From Monilinia fructicola (taxonomy: Eukaryota; Ascomycota; Leotiomycetes; Helotiales; Sclerotiniaceae), in NCBI GenBank assembly GCA_008692225.1, contig VICG01000008.1:817001-881000 (forward strand): DNA of 64,000 bases, read 5' to 3'. The first letter of the stretch is position 1, and each line of letters opens with the position of its first letter. The translations under genes and the position numbers were made by a program. Positions 1-11,920 of the stretch are shown piece by piece. The notes beneath the pieces are model-generated. The model saw only the letters and a program-made list of their open reading frames with translations, had not been told where the DNA came from and made no database searches.

Positions 1-720
1 AGAAAGATAAGATGCAAAGCAAGCTGGCCTAATTTTAGGTTGGAGAGAAAAGTCAGGTAGGTGGTTTTCGTGAAAATTGAAAAAGGAGACGAGTCACGAG
101 AGGGGTGAAGGGAAGGCAAGGGAAGGGAAGGCAAGGGAGGGGAGGGGGGAAGAGATGAGAAATAAGTTTTGAGGTGGAGTTTCTTTCTTGTGAAGGGTTC
201 AAGGTTCCAAGGTTGTTTCTTTTTTTCTCAAACAAATGATTATGGTTGGAAAGGATCAAAACCCAAAAAATCCAGCTAGCATTACATCAAACATCCCCTC
301 CCTTTCGCATGTTATGGTACTGTACTGTATGTACGGTGTACCTAACAATGGATGGACAGTGGGACACACAGCAATGAGTGAGTGAGTGGATGGTATCTTG
401 TCCAAAGTATCCATTCCTGTCTGCATCTAACGAGGAAGAAGGACTCAAGACTAAATAAAGATCAAGGACCAAAGACCAAAGACCAAAGATAACAAGCATC
501 CTGGATACCTCTTTGCACAAATCTCATACCTCGGTCATTAAACGACTGGTCCTGAATTGCAGACAAAACACATGACTGCTATCACTACTATTATTGTATG
601 CTTCAAGTGCTTGCCTAGGTGCTTTGCTTTTTCTTTTGCTGCTTGCTTGCTTGTTTGCTTGCTTGCTTGCTTGCTCTCTGCCAAAATCAGATCTCATCAA
701 ATCCAATACAATACAACACA

Positions 721-797
721 ACTTGGAATCCAATCCAATCCAATCCAATCCAATCCAATCCAATCCAATCCAATCCAATCCAATCCAATCCAATCCA
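721..797. repeat. (CAATC)n pentanucleotide microsatellite
   Basis: About 14 nearly perfect head-to-tail copies of CAATC/CCAAT. Being a 5-mer, it is open in several frames and creates spurious reading frames on both strands. Confidence 0.95.
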
Positions 798-888
798 GTC
801 TAATCAAATTACCCTTTTCTCTCTTTTTCTGTTTTGGGTCTAATTACCTACTATTTCTCCTAGGTATAATACTACTCCTGTATTAGTT

Positions 889-975
889 TTGAAATTATTA
901 TTATTATTTTGTTATTATTCTTATTACTATTACTATCATTATTATTATTATTATTTTTATTATTATTTGTTTTTG
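889..975. repeat. (ATT)n-like trinucleotide tract
   Basis: Imperfect ATT/TTA trinucleotide repeats broken by C and G substitutions. Confidence 0.85.
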
Positions 976-1184
976 CTTAATTATTTAGATTATCTAAACG
1001 GTCAATGCTTTAATTGAATTTCTCTCTTTCTCTTCTTTCTCTCTTCCTCTATTTATCTATTCTATCTCTTCTATCTCTCTATCTACCTATTTAGGTTTCT
1101 CTTGTTTCCTCTTTCTAACAATTAATATTACTATAGTAACAGAAAAGGAAACGTACAAAAAAAGATAATACATATATACAATAC

Positions 1185-1320
1185 TTCATACATACATATA
1201 TACATTACATATACATATACTCTATATATACATACACACATATACACATATACTATACACATATATACACACATACATACACACATACATATACACATAT
1301 ATATATATATATACACAACA
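1185..1320. repeat. TA/CA-rich imperfect repeat (ATAC, ATACACAT units)
   Basis: Imperfect tetra- to octanucleotide repeats of ATAC and ATACACAT, ending in an (AT)n run. Confidence 0.85.
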
Positions 1321-1403
1321 CATCAAATAAGCCAACCCCTCTCAAAAAAACTCAATCTCAACTTAGCCATTTTTTAAACTAAATTCGACTATTTTCCCGT
1401 ACC

Positions 1404-1450
1404 AATCACTCACTCACTCACTCACTCATTCACTCACTCACTCACTCACT
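1404..1450. repeat. (CACT)n tetranucleotide microsatellite
   Basis: About ten CACT copies with one CATT variant in the middle. Confidence 0.9.
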
Positions 1451-1717
1451 ACCTACCCTGCCCTAGACACATACTTCACTTCATACACTACTCGCACACT
1501 ACTCGACGTACCGTGCCTACTGCCACCCACTACTTTACCTAGGTGCTTTTTAGACTCAAAATCCAAACGCCCCCCTTCCCCCCTTCCCCCCAAGAATATT
1601 CTTTTCATTACCAGATCCCACCTTCATTCGAGGAGAGGACCAAAATTTAAAATAAAAGAGAAACTTGGAATCCTAGCTTCCTTCCATCGAGTTGTCATCC
1701 AGTCAGTCTCAGCTACT

Positions 1718-1925
1718 ACAGACTCGCAGATTACAAACTATACAGACTACTCTCCACTGCCTACAAGTCTACTGACTACAGACTACGGATTACAGACTAC
1801 AGATTACAGACTACAGACTACAGACTACAAACTACAGACTACTCACTACACACTACTTACTCATTACATTACACACTACTCACTACACGCTACTCACTAC
1901 ACTACTCACTTACTACTCACTACAT
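1718..1925. repeat. ACTACAG-type heptanucleotide degenerate minisatellite
   Basis: Degenerate 7-mers ACTACAG/ATTACAG pass gradually into ACTACTC/ACTACAC units, which suggests slippage with drift across about 200 bases. Confidence 0.85.
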
Positions 1926-1956
1926 ACATACAATATCCAGATATTATTCATTATAC

Positions 1957-2112
1957 ACATACACACACATACACACACATACACACACATACACACACAT
2001 ACACACACATACACACACATACACACACATACACACACATACACACACATACACACATATATACACATATACACATATACACATACATATACATATACAC
2101 ATACATACACAT
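1957..2112. repeat. (ACACACAT)n-type purine/pyrimidine alternating repeat
   Basis: A repeating 10-base unit, ACACACATAC, followed by ATACAC/ATATAC variants. Alternating purine-pyrimidine sequence of this kind can adopt Z-DNA, but no function is implied. Confidence 0.9.
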
Positions 2113-2695
2113 ACATACATACATTCATCTATCCACCCATTCACCCATACACACATACACACTTACATACCTTCGTCCTAAAACCCCTCCAATTAATATT
2201 CATTAAATCTTTACAAAACCAATCTGGAAGTAAACCAAAAACATCTTTGCAGATCTTTTACTCGACCTGAAAGAGTTAATTCATTTTTCAAGGTAATGTT
2301 CTAAAATTTTCACTTGGATATCGCTTCTTCCGTTTGCGCCTTGCTCCCGCGCAAACTATATTCGAGGGACCACTTGCTTGGTACCTAGGTAGCTTTTTTT
2401 TCTGATGCCTTCACCTCCTTTGCCTTCCGGGGCAATATGGCTGATCTTTCGAAACCTTGTTCAAGCAGACTTTGTTTACAATCTTTTCTTCACTGCTGCT
2501 CAGTTGCCCGGCCTTTCGTTACATCACACATACATTATTACCTACACGTCAGCCCGTAATACATACTTGCGCATATGATTCTCCACTGACTTCTTCTACG
2601 CCTGTGTTCCTCCTCGAACCTGTAAGAAGCCGCCGCGCTCGATCGCTGTCCATGGCCCTAGCTGTTGTGATCTCTTAACCTTTATATGAATCGCA

Positions 2696-3075
2696 ATGAT
2701 GGACAATGGACAACCAGATTCAAAACGACCAAGATTAGGACCCGGTCCTGCTACTTGGCCGATCGAGCAGCCCAACCAACCCAACCCTTCAAGGGCCCTT
2801 CCTCCTTTGCAAGCTCCATATAATAGCAGTCCATTCTCTCGCCCCGATCCTCATGCACACCCCCTCGATAGACGACCTCCCCACCCTAACTTCCAAGAAC
2901 ATCAAGACCCTCATCGCCCTAACTCAGGACATTCGCATGTCTACCACGCTATACATAATCCCCACCCACCTCCACCTCCCATCCCCCCATACAATGGTCA
3001 CAATGGTCACAATGGTTCTCGAGAACCCATCGTGAAACCAGATCCATCGGAAGAGCCACAGCTACAACTACAACA

Positions 3076-3106
<31 letters not shown>

Positions 3107-6100
3107 CAACACCAGCATAGGCCACCACCTACAACCAATGGCACAGAGCATCATGTAAACCCGCCTTACGCAGAAGAAAGAGGAAGGCCATTCCCCCCAA
3201 GATTCGATCAACCTCCACCTCTGCAACACACTCCGCAGCACACTCCGCAGCACACTCCGCAGATGTATCCCAACAACCCTGCTCCCCCCATGTATCAACC
3301 TCAACCCCACACCACCCTCGACAAGTCCGATGACTACGCCGACATTCGATGGGCAAATGTCAATATATGGTCCACCACAAACCCATCCCCATCCACCACC
3401 TCGAGAACAGTACTCCGTCACTCCATACTCCCAGCCCGCGAAACCTCGGAAGGCGCAACGTGCCGCTCAAGCATGCGATAGCTGTCGCAACCTGAAGGCA
3501 AAATGTGATGAAGGGCGACCGGCTTGTGGTAGTTGCAAAGAGAAGAATTTCGATTGCCATTACCGAGATCCACCACCGAAGCCGTATGTTCACAGGACCA
3601 TTGGAATGATACGGTTGCTGACTTTTTTAGGATCGATAAAGCTTCAACGGATATCATCGAGGCCTTGCTGCGACTGGAGAACCGGAACCAGAATTTATTA
3701 GAAGTTTTGACGGCAGGTTTGGAATCACTGAACAAGCGAGTGAACGAATTGCAGGATCGAGAAAGGGAGAGAGCCGGTCGACCTTTGACGAGTATTGAGG
3801 GTCGCATGAAAGAAGAAGGGGAGACGATGTTCGATTGCCTGATTACAGTAGACCATATCATGGTTCGGATCCCAATATACTTCACAACTCCTTGCCGATA
3901 GGCACACCAGTCGTTCCAGTACAGCCACTTGAAGGTTCCACTCCGGGTGCAATTGAAGAGGAGGAGGAGAGGGCGATCCGGTGCCGCCAGGACAACCTCT
4001 GATACCAGTGAATCACACGACAGGCGCAGCTAGGCTCTTATTGGTTCCTTCTGTGAGACAGATGGTGGAACGCGGAGGAGGTTTACCCAAGAAGGTGAAG
4101 GATGAAAAATACCCTATGCTGCAAGAAGAGCGACGTGGACTGCTCAGATTATTTGGAAGAGGAGAAGGAACCGATTTGGCCCAAGGCTATGATCGGGACC
4201 CTATGACTGATCATGCTGATTCTATCGTTGACACGAGTTCCGATGTTTCCTCTCCCGCGGGTGAAGAATGGGGTCAGTTGGGTGGCATGACGCCACCATC
4301 TAGTGCGCCAGACTATCCCCCACCAGTTGTTGGCAGTATTATGTCAGACGGAATGCCAGATTTTTCGCAAAAGTGTGGTTTTGGACCTGGTCAAAAGTTA
4401 CAAGGAACATATGAATATCATGCATCCAATTTTGATACCCCGGCGGCTGGATGCTCTTGTTGAGTCGTTTCTCAAATCCATCCCATCAGATTCGGCGAAG
4501 CCAAAGCAAGTTCAAAACTTGGCTTCACAGCATGCTGGTTTTGTGAGTATGAAACCACCTGAGAGTCCAGGGAGCAAACGCAAAAGGTCGCCGGGAGTGG
4601 GCGAGCCTCCAGAAATCTCAGTTACCGGCGGTTATGGTTTTGTCAAGCCAGGCCATCCCAGTCGCTCGATCAGTACGGCTTTAGTCTTGGTGGTATTAGC
4701 GCTAGGCAAGATTTGTCAAGATCGATCCAAGATCCCCGAACTACCTTCAGACAGAGATATGGAGAATGCTTGGGGCCATATCAATTCTCCAGTCGTACGA
4801 AATGGACATCCTTCCCCCATACAAAGCTCTCCAACTCAATCTTCCGAGCTCCCATCGCCCCAAGAAAATTTCGATCGACCCTATCCCCGCAGCCGGAGAA
4901 CCTCGATAGAAGGTGACATCTATATGTCAAGAAGTGGTTTTAGACCTAGAAATGTGGATGTCATTCCGGGTCTGGCATACTTTGCGCTTGCTACGGACAT
5001 TATTGGAAATCAACTTGGTGGAAAACAGTCTGCAGCATGTTCATGTGAATATTCTAGCTGGTCTTTATCACGGGCAGCTTGCAAGAGTCTTGGAAAGTCA
5101 TTCGTATATTCATCAAGCGTGTAGGGCTTTGCAGGTTATCTTGAGACCGTAAGTCATGCTCAATTCCCAGCAATTTACGAAGCTAACACGAGTACTAGAA
5201 AACTCGATCGTTTTAAGAAGTTGAAGCAAGATGGGTTTCCCGTGTTGGCAAAGGATAATCCTCTCATTTTCGCATTCTGGACGTGTTTGCAGCTGGAAAG
5301 GTATGTTTGTTTCATTTCATTGGCCAATTGGAAATCTAATGTCTTTTAGTGATATTGTTGCGGAATTACCATGTCCGCATTCTGGTATTCTTACATACGA
5401 AGAGAACATGCCAAGTCCAAACATAGTTGAGGCTGTAAAAGAAGGGTTTGATGAAAAAGGTACTGTTGAGTTATCAAGGCCAACTCTACCTGCGCAAGCA
5501 TCTTAATCAATTGCACAATATGTTCTACAAGCCGGATAATGGTATGTCTCTTGTTATTTCTTTGGGTGCGAGAAAAGCTACTAATGATCCTACGAAGATT
5601 CTCAATTTCCTTCTGTTTATACCCGCAAAGATCCAAATCATTTCGAATCGATCGCCACCGCTGAAGACTTTTTATTCCGGTGGAAAGAAGCCGGAGGGAC
5701 AAGTGCTTGGCAAGAAAACGACCCTCCTGCGACAGATATACTCACAGCAAGAATGAGAGCCAAGTACTATGGCGCCCAAGTCATCACTTACAGGAATTTC
5801 GTGTTGAAGATTTTGGAACATTCACATGCTGTGGAAACATCCAATACGGCAGAACGCGGCTTGGATGACTTCCGAAATGGCATCGAGGTCCCGAGCATCA
5901 ATAAAAACGCGACACATCGGCTGAAGAGATTGATGAGCAAGCACTGATCTACGCAAAGAATGGTATCCAAGCACTTGTTAACAGTACCAGAGCATTTCAT
6001 GGTCTAGGAGAAGGTAGACTACTGGTCACAAATCCTTGGGGTACTGCACATGCGTAAGTTCTTGCCTGGTTGTATCAAACAGGAGCTCCCTGCTAACTTG

Positions 6101-6317
6101 GCGAATTAGACAATGGGGTAATGTTCTTACTCTTCAAGCAGCATGGAATGACAACATTCTCCGACCATTATTTGATGGTATTCTCGACAAGCAAGGGCTA
6201 AGTGAACTCCTCAAGAGAACCCTCAGCTTCCTTGGAATCGTAGCTACGCGCTCGTCAGCCCTCTACACTGATATGAAAATCCTCGTCAATGCAGGAAAAA
6301 CACACAGGTCTACTTGA
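2696..6317 (+). CDS. Fungal Zn(II)2Cys6 transcription factor with fungal-specific TF domain
   Basis: A nuclear transcription regulator of roughly 1,120 residues. The N-terminus is disordered and Pro/His/Gln-rich, with a poly-Gln tract (about 3073-3112) and three HTPQ repeats (about 3227-3261). The zinc cluster lies at 3474-3557 with spacing C-x2-C-x6-C-x6-C-x2-C-x6-C. A coiled-coil-like linker follows (LLRLENRNQNLLEVL region). The middle-homology region runs from about 4395 (DLVKSYKEHMNIMHP) through LQHVHVNILAGLYHGQL and FWTCLQLES to NDPPATDILTAR and AFHGLGEG near 6010. Introns: 3584-3630, 5149-5198, 5301-5349, 5542-5597 and 6054-6109, all GT..AG. The frame breaks about seven times (near 3330, 3833, 3975, 4370, 5020, 5456, 5910); most breaks are one-base changes in runs of A, G or T, so I treat the gene as intact and mis-sequenced. 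Target genes cannot be inferred. The start at 2696 is the first ATG in frame (MMDN). Confidence 0.86.
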
Positions 6318-7518
6318 AAAGGACTTTCAGGCACGTCAAGTTATCACTTTCTCAGCAGGTTTCACTAGTTTCTCCAGTCCTTTCTCGGGTTAACTTTACG
6401 CACCTAAAAGAGCGAGGTGGTAAATCTACTGCTGAGACTGGATTCGCATTTCGAATTTGACAGTCCTTGGTACATCTACCTCGTGGAGTGTAGCTACTAA
6501 TTTGTTCTCTATTGGTATAGCTTCCGAAAATTTTGCGTAAGAGAAGGCCAAAGTGGAAGCATGAGAATTCTAACCCGAACCTCTCGGGAGCTTCAACTTG
6601 ATCCGATATCTGGAGAATCGGGAAATCTGGAGAGTGGTGCATATATTGTTCGTTTTGAGGAATGACTTATTGATGAAAACCTGCATACTCGCAATATACA
6701 TACATACATACGTACTATACATCTATCCATACTACCCACCACTCTAATACACCTACATCGTCATATCTATGACAGTTGGAATCGTTTTTTTTTGTTTCAT
6801 TGTTTGGTTTTTTGGAGATCACGTCTTGTCACATGGGTTTGGTTTTTTGCTCTAGCTTCGGCTTTGGCTGTTGGTGGGTGGTTATATCATGTCGTTGCAT
6901 TTACAAATATATGGTTGCGTTGCGTACGATGGGCGAGCATTCTTGATCGCATTTCATGTTGATGTCCATCTTATCATGGCGGCGGCTCAAAGGGCATCTG
7001 GAAAGTCTGGGAAGGGAAGTCTGGGATGGAATACTGGTGGATGGCCTTTTGCATTGCATTGTAAGTGCATGGACGACTACCTGTTCGAGGTATCGTGCAT
7101 ACATATACGTTTGGCATGGATTGGACGAAATAGGTGGAGAGGCGGTACATTTTTTGATGAAGCATTTTCAAGAGCGTTTGTTATATGAACTGGATTGGAT
7201 TGAATTGGCGCATTATATCATTGTCATTGTTATTGAAATCAGCATCATTGGTACATCAGATAGTAGCGAAGCAGAAGCAGTCAGTCAAGCAAGCAAGTGA
7301 ACAAAAGTGAAAGTTAGCATGCAAGCAAGTAATGCAAGTAGTATCATCATCCGCATCATCATCATCTTCTTCTTCTTCTTCATCATATGACATCATTTCC
7401 CCTCGCTTATCAAAAGATTCAACTCGCTTCCACCCCACGGGACCCAAGCAGCGACCGCCGAGATGCCATGCCGTATTCATCGTCTCCGGCAGTAGGTGAT
7501 CATAACCTATTGATCGAA

Positions 7519-7543
7519 TCGAATCGAATCGAATCGAATCGTA
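7519..7543. repeat. (GAATC)n short microsatellite
   Basis: Five copies of GAATC. A CGT/GTC trinucleotide run follows at about 7593-7621. Confidence 0.85.
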
Positions 7544-7742
7544 CCTGCATGATGACAGACATCTCGCGTCAGGCATACCCATGGGCAGGCAACGTCGTCG
7601 TTGTCGTCGTCGTCGTCGTCATATGTCGGCTTGTGCTCGCTCGTTGGGCGCATCGACGCGCGGATCTGGCGGGCGTGTATTAGCGATTTATGTAGGTATG
7701 TAGGTATGTATGTGTGTATGTGTGACCTTTCTCTCTCTGGTT

Positions 7743-7920
7743 ACTTACCTACCTACCTACCTACCTACCTACCTACCTACCTACCTACCTACCTACCTAC
7801 CTACCTACCTACCTACCTCTACCTACCTACCTACCTACCTACCTACCTACCTACCTACACCACCACTCACTCACTCACTCACTCACTCACTCACCCACCC
7901 ACTCATCCATCCATCCATCC
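7743..7920. repeat. (TACC)n then (CACT)n and (ATCC)n tetranucleotide tract
   Basis: About 28 TACC copies with one interruption near 7818, then CACT copies from about 7863, then ATCC copies to 7920. The adjoining 315-residue open frame is a translation of this tract and not a gene. Confidence 0.95.
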
Positions 7921-8263
7921 AATCTTCCTTGCCTTTGTTTTTCCTTTATCTTTATCTTTGTCTTTTTTGTTGTTGTTGTTGTTGTTTGTTGTTATTGTTG
8001 AGTTTATATCCTCCCACTCGAGGCCGAGGCCGAGGCCCGGCTATTTATTTCTCTTGCGATGGATACATGCGCCCGCTGCGTCGGCCGCGGGAGAATTACG
8101 GAGGTCGAGGGGGAACGACGTACATGCATGCATGCGTACGTCGGTCTGGAATCCTTGGCGTCGCTCGCTGCTCGTTATTTATTTATTCATTCATTCGCGC
8201 GTGGGTCGGTTCGGTCGGTGCTGTGGTGCGCGGCTGGTTGCCCTGGGGGGATTTGCATGCGTT

Positions 8264-8347
8264 ATCGTCATCGTCATCTTCATCGTCATCGTCATCGTCA
8301 TCGAGATGAGCATGGAGTCTCGACTCTCGACTCTCGACTCTCGACGT
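8264..8347. repeat. (CATCGT)n and (CGACTCT)n short repeats
   Basis: Trinucleotide-periodic ATCGTC copies (8266-8302) are followed by three CGACTCT 7-mers (about 8327-8345). Confidence 0.85.
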
Positions 8348-8920
8348 GCTCTGGGGCCTTTGCTGGCGCGTTCGGCTGGTGCACGTGCTCGTGGGCTGCG
8401 CGGGCGCGCGGACGTTCGCGTAGTAGCGTGGGTTGCACGTGTGCGGCGTGGCTGGTTTGGGGTAGTGCGCGGTGAGGGGTGCAGGGTCGGGATGTCGGCA
8501 TTGGGGGTGGTTGGTTGGTTGGGGGCGTCCCGGGGGGCTGCTTGCTGAGTTTGTGGCGTCGCTTGCTGGGTTGGGATTCGCAGAGGGATTTTGTGGGGTT
8601 TGGGTTTGAGATTTTGGGAAGGGTGGGTGTAGGGTTGCGGGTTTGGTGTGGGTGTGTGTGGTGCGGTTTGGTATGGTACAGTATCTGTACTCACTAGCAT
8701 GGATGGGTTGGAAAGGGGAGTGGTAATGGGTGATCTGGAGGAGCGGTCCGATCTGAGATGCCAGTTTTAGATTTCTGTCATTCAATGGCATCTTGGCGGC
8801 TGGGTACCGATGAACAGTATGGGTTTGGTGGTTCATGACTCCACTCCTGGGTTACTTTATACATGTTTGAGAGATGCGTGAGAGGGATTGTATTATATGC
8901 ACCAGTGTAAGTTGATGGGT

Positions 8921-8993
8921 AGGACAAACTAGGACAACTAGGACAACTAGGACAACTAGGACAACTAGGACAACTAGGACAACTAGGACAACT
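8921..8993. repeat. 9-bp minisatellite AGGACAACT, 7 perfect copies plus one variant
   Basis: Head-to-tail AGGACAACT units; the first copy has one extra A. There are no spacers, so this is not a CRISPR array. Confidence 0.95.
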
Positions 8994-11920
8994 AAGAAAA
9001 GCGACAGGTTAGTGCTGGAGATGTGATATTGTTAGATTTGTGGGCCGGCTGTGATGAAGACAATGATGGTGGATACAGGGTGGCAGGGTTGGCGAGCCAA
9101 GTACCAAAGTCGACACTGGACCACGATTGTCATTTATGTGATATGAGGTAGGTGGTGAATGACATTTCTAAATTTTCAGAAGTTCCCATCTTCCGGTTCT
9201 GTTTCCTTTCGTGGCTTGGCTCGTTGGTTTTTGTTTTTGAGAGATGGGAGATTTGAAGATTGAGAGTCCTAGATTCGATCAGTCGATTGATCGATTTATT
9301 GTCGTATATGACCCAAAAGGACGTATCTCATCATCAATTTTGCTGTTTCTTTTTCATAAATTACGTATGATTTCATAATAATATGTCCTCACAGCTCTCA
9401 TTGATTTCTAGTTTAAACCATGGCCTGAAGTCTACAGGACTGAACCAACTTCAGGACTGCATCAGACGGTCCCGATTGAGCTTGAATAAGAGTCGGTCAA
9501 AAGGACTACGCCACGAGATATGTTTGTTGATGGAGAGGAGAGATGTAGTCGCTGTTGATTGGCTATCATCGAGGTGGTTTTGGTCTAGTGAGAAAATGTA
9601 ATTTGTTGATTCGGATAAAGAATAATGCTCACGGACTTTATTGGCTCCTCACAATTGGAGCGCTTAAGGATAGATAATATTGAAATTTATCATTATGATA
9701 ATTCGAAAGACTATAATATATATAAATAGATTCTAACTACATATACTATACTTTAATTCCAAGGTTATCCTAATAGCTATTCATTTAGTTTTAAAATATA
9801 AATAATAGTCCTAGCTTATTAAAATCGACGGAAATAGATATTATAATTAAAAGCAAATAGGTCTGTCTTAATTAACAGACTCAAACTTTTTGCTCATGCT
9901 TAAAATTGTTTTCCATGTTTTATATAGTTATATCAAAGTTGTTGATCTTATCTGATTTGTTAAATTTATATTGAGTAGAAATATCCATGGATACAAGTAC
10001 TCTTTAAGAGTACCCGGACCTAACTAACAACCCAGTTTAACCGACAGCTCGGTTAACACTTGCATACGCCGCTAAAGTTGTTGCCCCACCAGTATACTTA
10101 AAATCAACCTTGTGCAATTGATCATGGCCCGCAGCGTAATCTATGGCTCTCTTTGCCTCGTTCTTCCCCTATTTCGTCGCAAATGTACGCCTTAGACCCA
10201 TCCATCCACCCATGGGCGCGCAGAACTCTCCAGTCGAGAACCATTTCCATCCCACACGAATTGAAATGGATTATCCAAATTTTTCCGAGCAATGTTATTT
10301 CCTCCTCGTGCACTCCATGCTCGTCGATTGATTTGCTATCGCACATGCAAACCCAAGACTGGGTCTTCAGAGACCTTGTTCTCGAAGAGTCATCTGAAGA
10401 TTCGGACGATGCATTTGAGATGCTAGATCTCAGATTTTGCGACTGTGCTGCAGAAATATGAAACTTAGCTTAGCCCAAACTAAATAGGTGCTACCCAAAA
10501 AGGCTACGGTCATAGAGGAGTGCAATTTCGATGTTGACGTATGCTTTAGTTGACAGTGAAATTGTCGGAGAGATGACTTTAGTTAGAAGTCAGAGATTGC
10601 TAATTGGAGAGCCTCCAAATTGGGGCCGAGATGATTTACAGTCGTCAATGAAAGCGACTTTGGTGGGGCCGGTTGTAATCTGGAGATCTCAAGGTTCTGA
10701 TCTCACCATCTAGCCTTGGCGTATAATTGAAAGGCACAATCCAAGGAAGAGTCGGTGAATACAGCTTGAAATTGTAATATTCTACTCGAGCCGTTCTATT
10801 TAAGCAATGATTTTTTGAAGTGTTGAAAACGAACCCGGCTTTCCGCATGGTTTTGCAAGCCTTCTGCGGGGAGCTTGCAATTTTGCTGCAGTTAGACGAA
10901 TCAGACACTAAATTCCTTACTTCATATATTACACCTTTGGCACAGCTGCCAGGGACCTTGTCCAGTGAGCCTATAGGATTGAACGTGACTACAGAGTTTA
11001 GAATAGAACCACACTTCAAGTTGTTGAGCACGCTTCTCTAATAAGTTTCTAGCATCTTTTGACACTCGCCGTCCAGACTCAACTAATTCTCAAATTACAA
11101 CAATCGTTTTTGAGTGCTGTGTACTGACAAGGAAGAATTTGTACAGTTCCCCGTCGCAAAAAATCCTTCAGGGATGATATGGCTGTTGTTGGTATGTTAG
11201 CTAGATGAAGGGCAACTTGAATAATAAGCAGAAAGTAGATCCTCATACTTTCCACATAGAATTACTTCTAGACGACAAGCAATTCATACCAATCAACAAT
11301 ACCCACATATCATCTGTATCGCATTTGTAATATTAATTCCAGGCCGAAGCAATATTGTTATTGTTCCAATAAGTGATTAGAAGGAAGATATCTGTATGAT
11401 ATCTAGCGGGCAAGCTGTTATAGTGCTAGAAAACCTATACTTTGCCCAACTCCTACAGCTCAAAATCAAACATCTCAGCCACTTGTTGATTAATTCTAAC
11501 ACTAAATAACTGACCATTATATAAGCACTATTCGCGCATCATGTTGAAGCTCGTATTGCCTTATTTTCACCCCGCGAAAGCCGTAGTATTCCCGTATCTA
11601 TAACATCTGATATTTTTGCATGTTATCCATCTGTCGCGACCCTTACAAGCCCTACTTTTGGCGGCCACAATAAGACTCCAATTATTAAACAAGCCCCTAT
11701 CCAACAAATATCAGATTGCTTGCAAACTTGTCAATGTGGCTTTAATCTTGGATCAATATAATTTAACTTAATCTTGTTCATAGCTGCTTTGAAGAATAGT
11801 TTTAATATATTCGATTCGGTTAAGAGCAGGGGATTAAGGAGACTATCCTTCCACCATATTAGGTGAGAAACTATGTTTCTACCTTATCAAAGTATTATCT
11901 TGCAGACGTATATCCCTCGT

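Larger units (their letters stand above)
1..2695. other. Microsatellite-rich intergenic 5' flank of the Zn2Cys6 gene
   Basis: No gene is supported here. Open frames in this stretch are translations of simple repeats (Asn-Pro-Ile-Gln-Ser or Tyr/Val/Cys strings). The last ~500 bases before 2696 are of balanced composition and probably hold the promoter and 5' leader of the downstream regulator. A purine-rich strand bias (GGAAGGCAAGG-type repeats) is visible near 110-160. Confidence 0.7.
6318..11920. other. Gene-poor intergenic region with microsatellites and AT-rich blocks
   Basis: No gene is supported between the Zn2Cys6 gene and the P450 relic. About 6.3-8.9 kb has near-normal base composition with many simple repeats. 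From 9.6 to 10.0 kb and 11.3 to 11.9 kb the DNA becomes AT-rich and TA-dinucleotide-rich. Open frames around 10.1-11.0 kb show no recognisable domain and no codon-like composition. Confidence 0.6.

Noticed and set aside
524..886. Overlapping frames on both strands
   Set aside because: Products of the (CAATC)n and TTGC microsatellites.
1131..2162. Tyr/Val/Cys/Met-rich minus-strand frames
   Set aside because: Translations of ACACACAT/ATAC repeats.
7601..8548. 315-codon open frame on the plus strand and long minus-strand frames
   Set aside because: They run through TACC, CACT and CATCGT repeats and GC-rich low-complexity DNA; no recognisable domain.
8921..8993. CRISPR-like array
   Set aside because: Units are 9 bp with no spacers in a fungal genome; a minisatellite.
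10645..11031. 128-residue minus-strand frame
   Set aside because: No recognisable motif, and neighbouring DNA is gene-poor and repeat-rich; not supportable.
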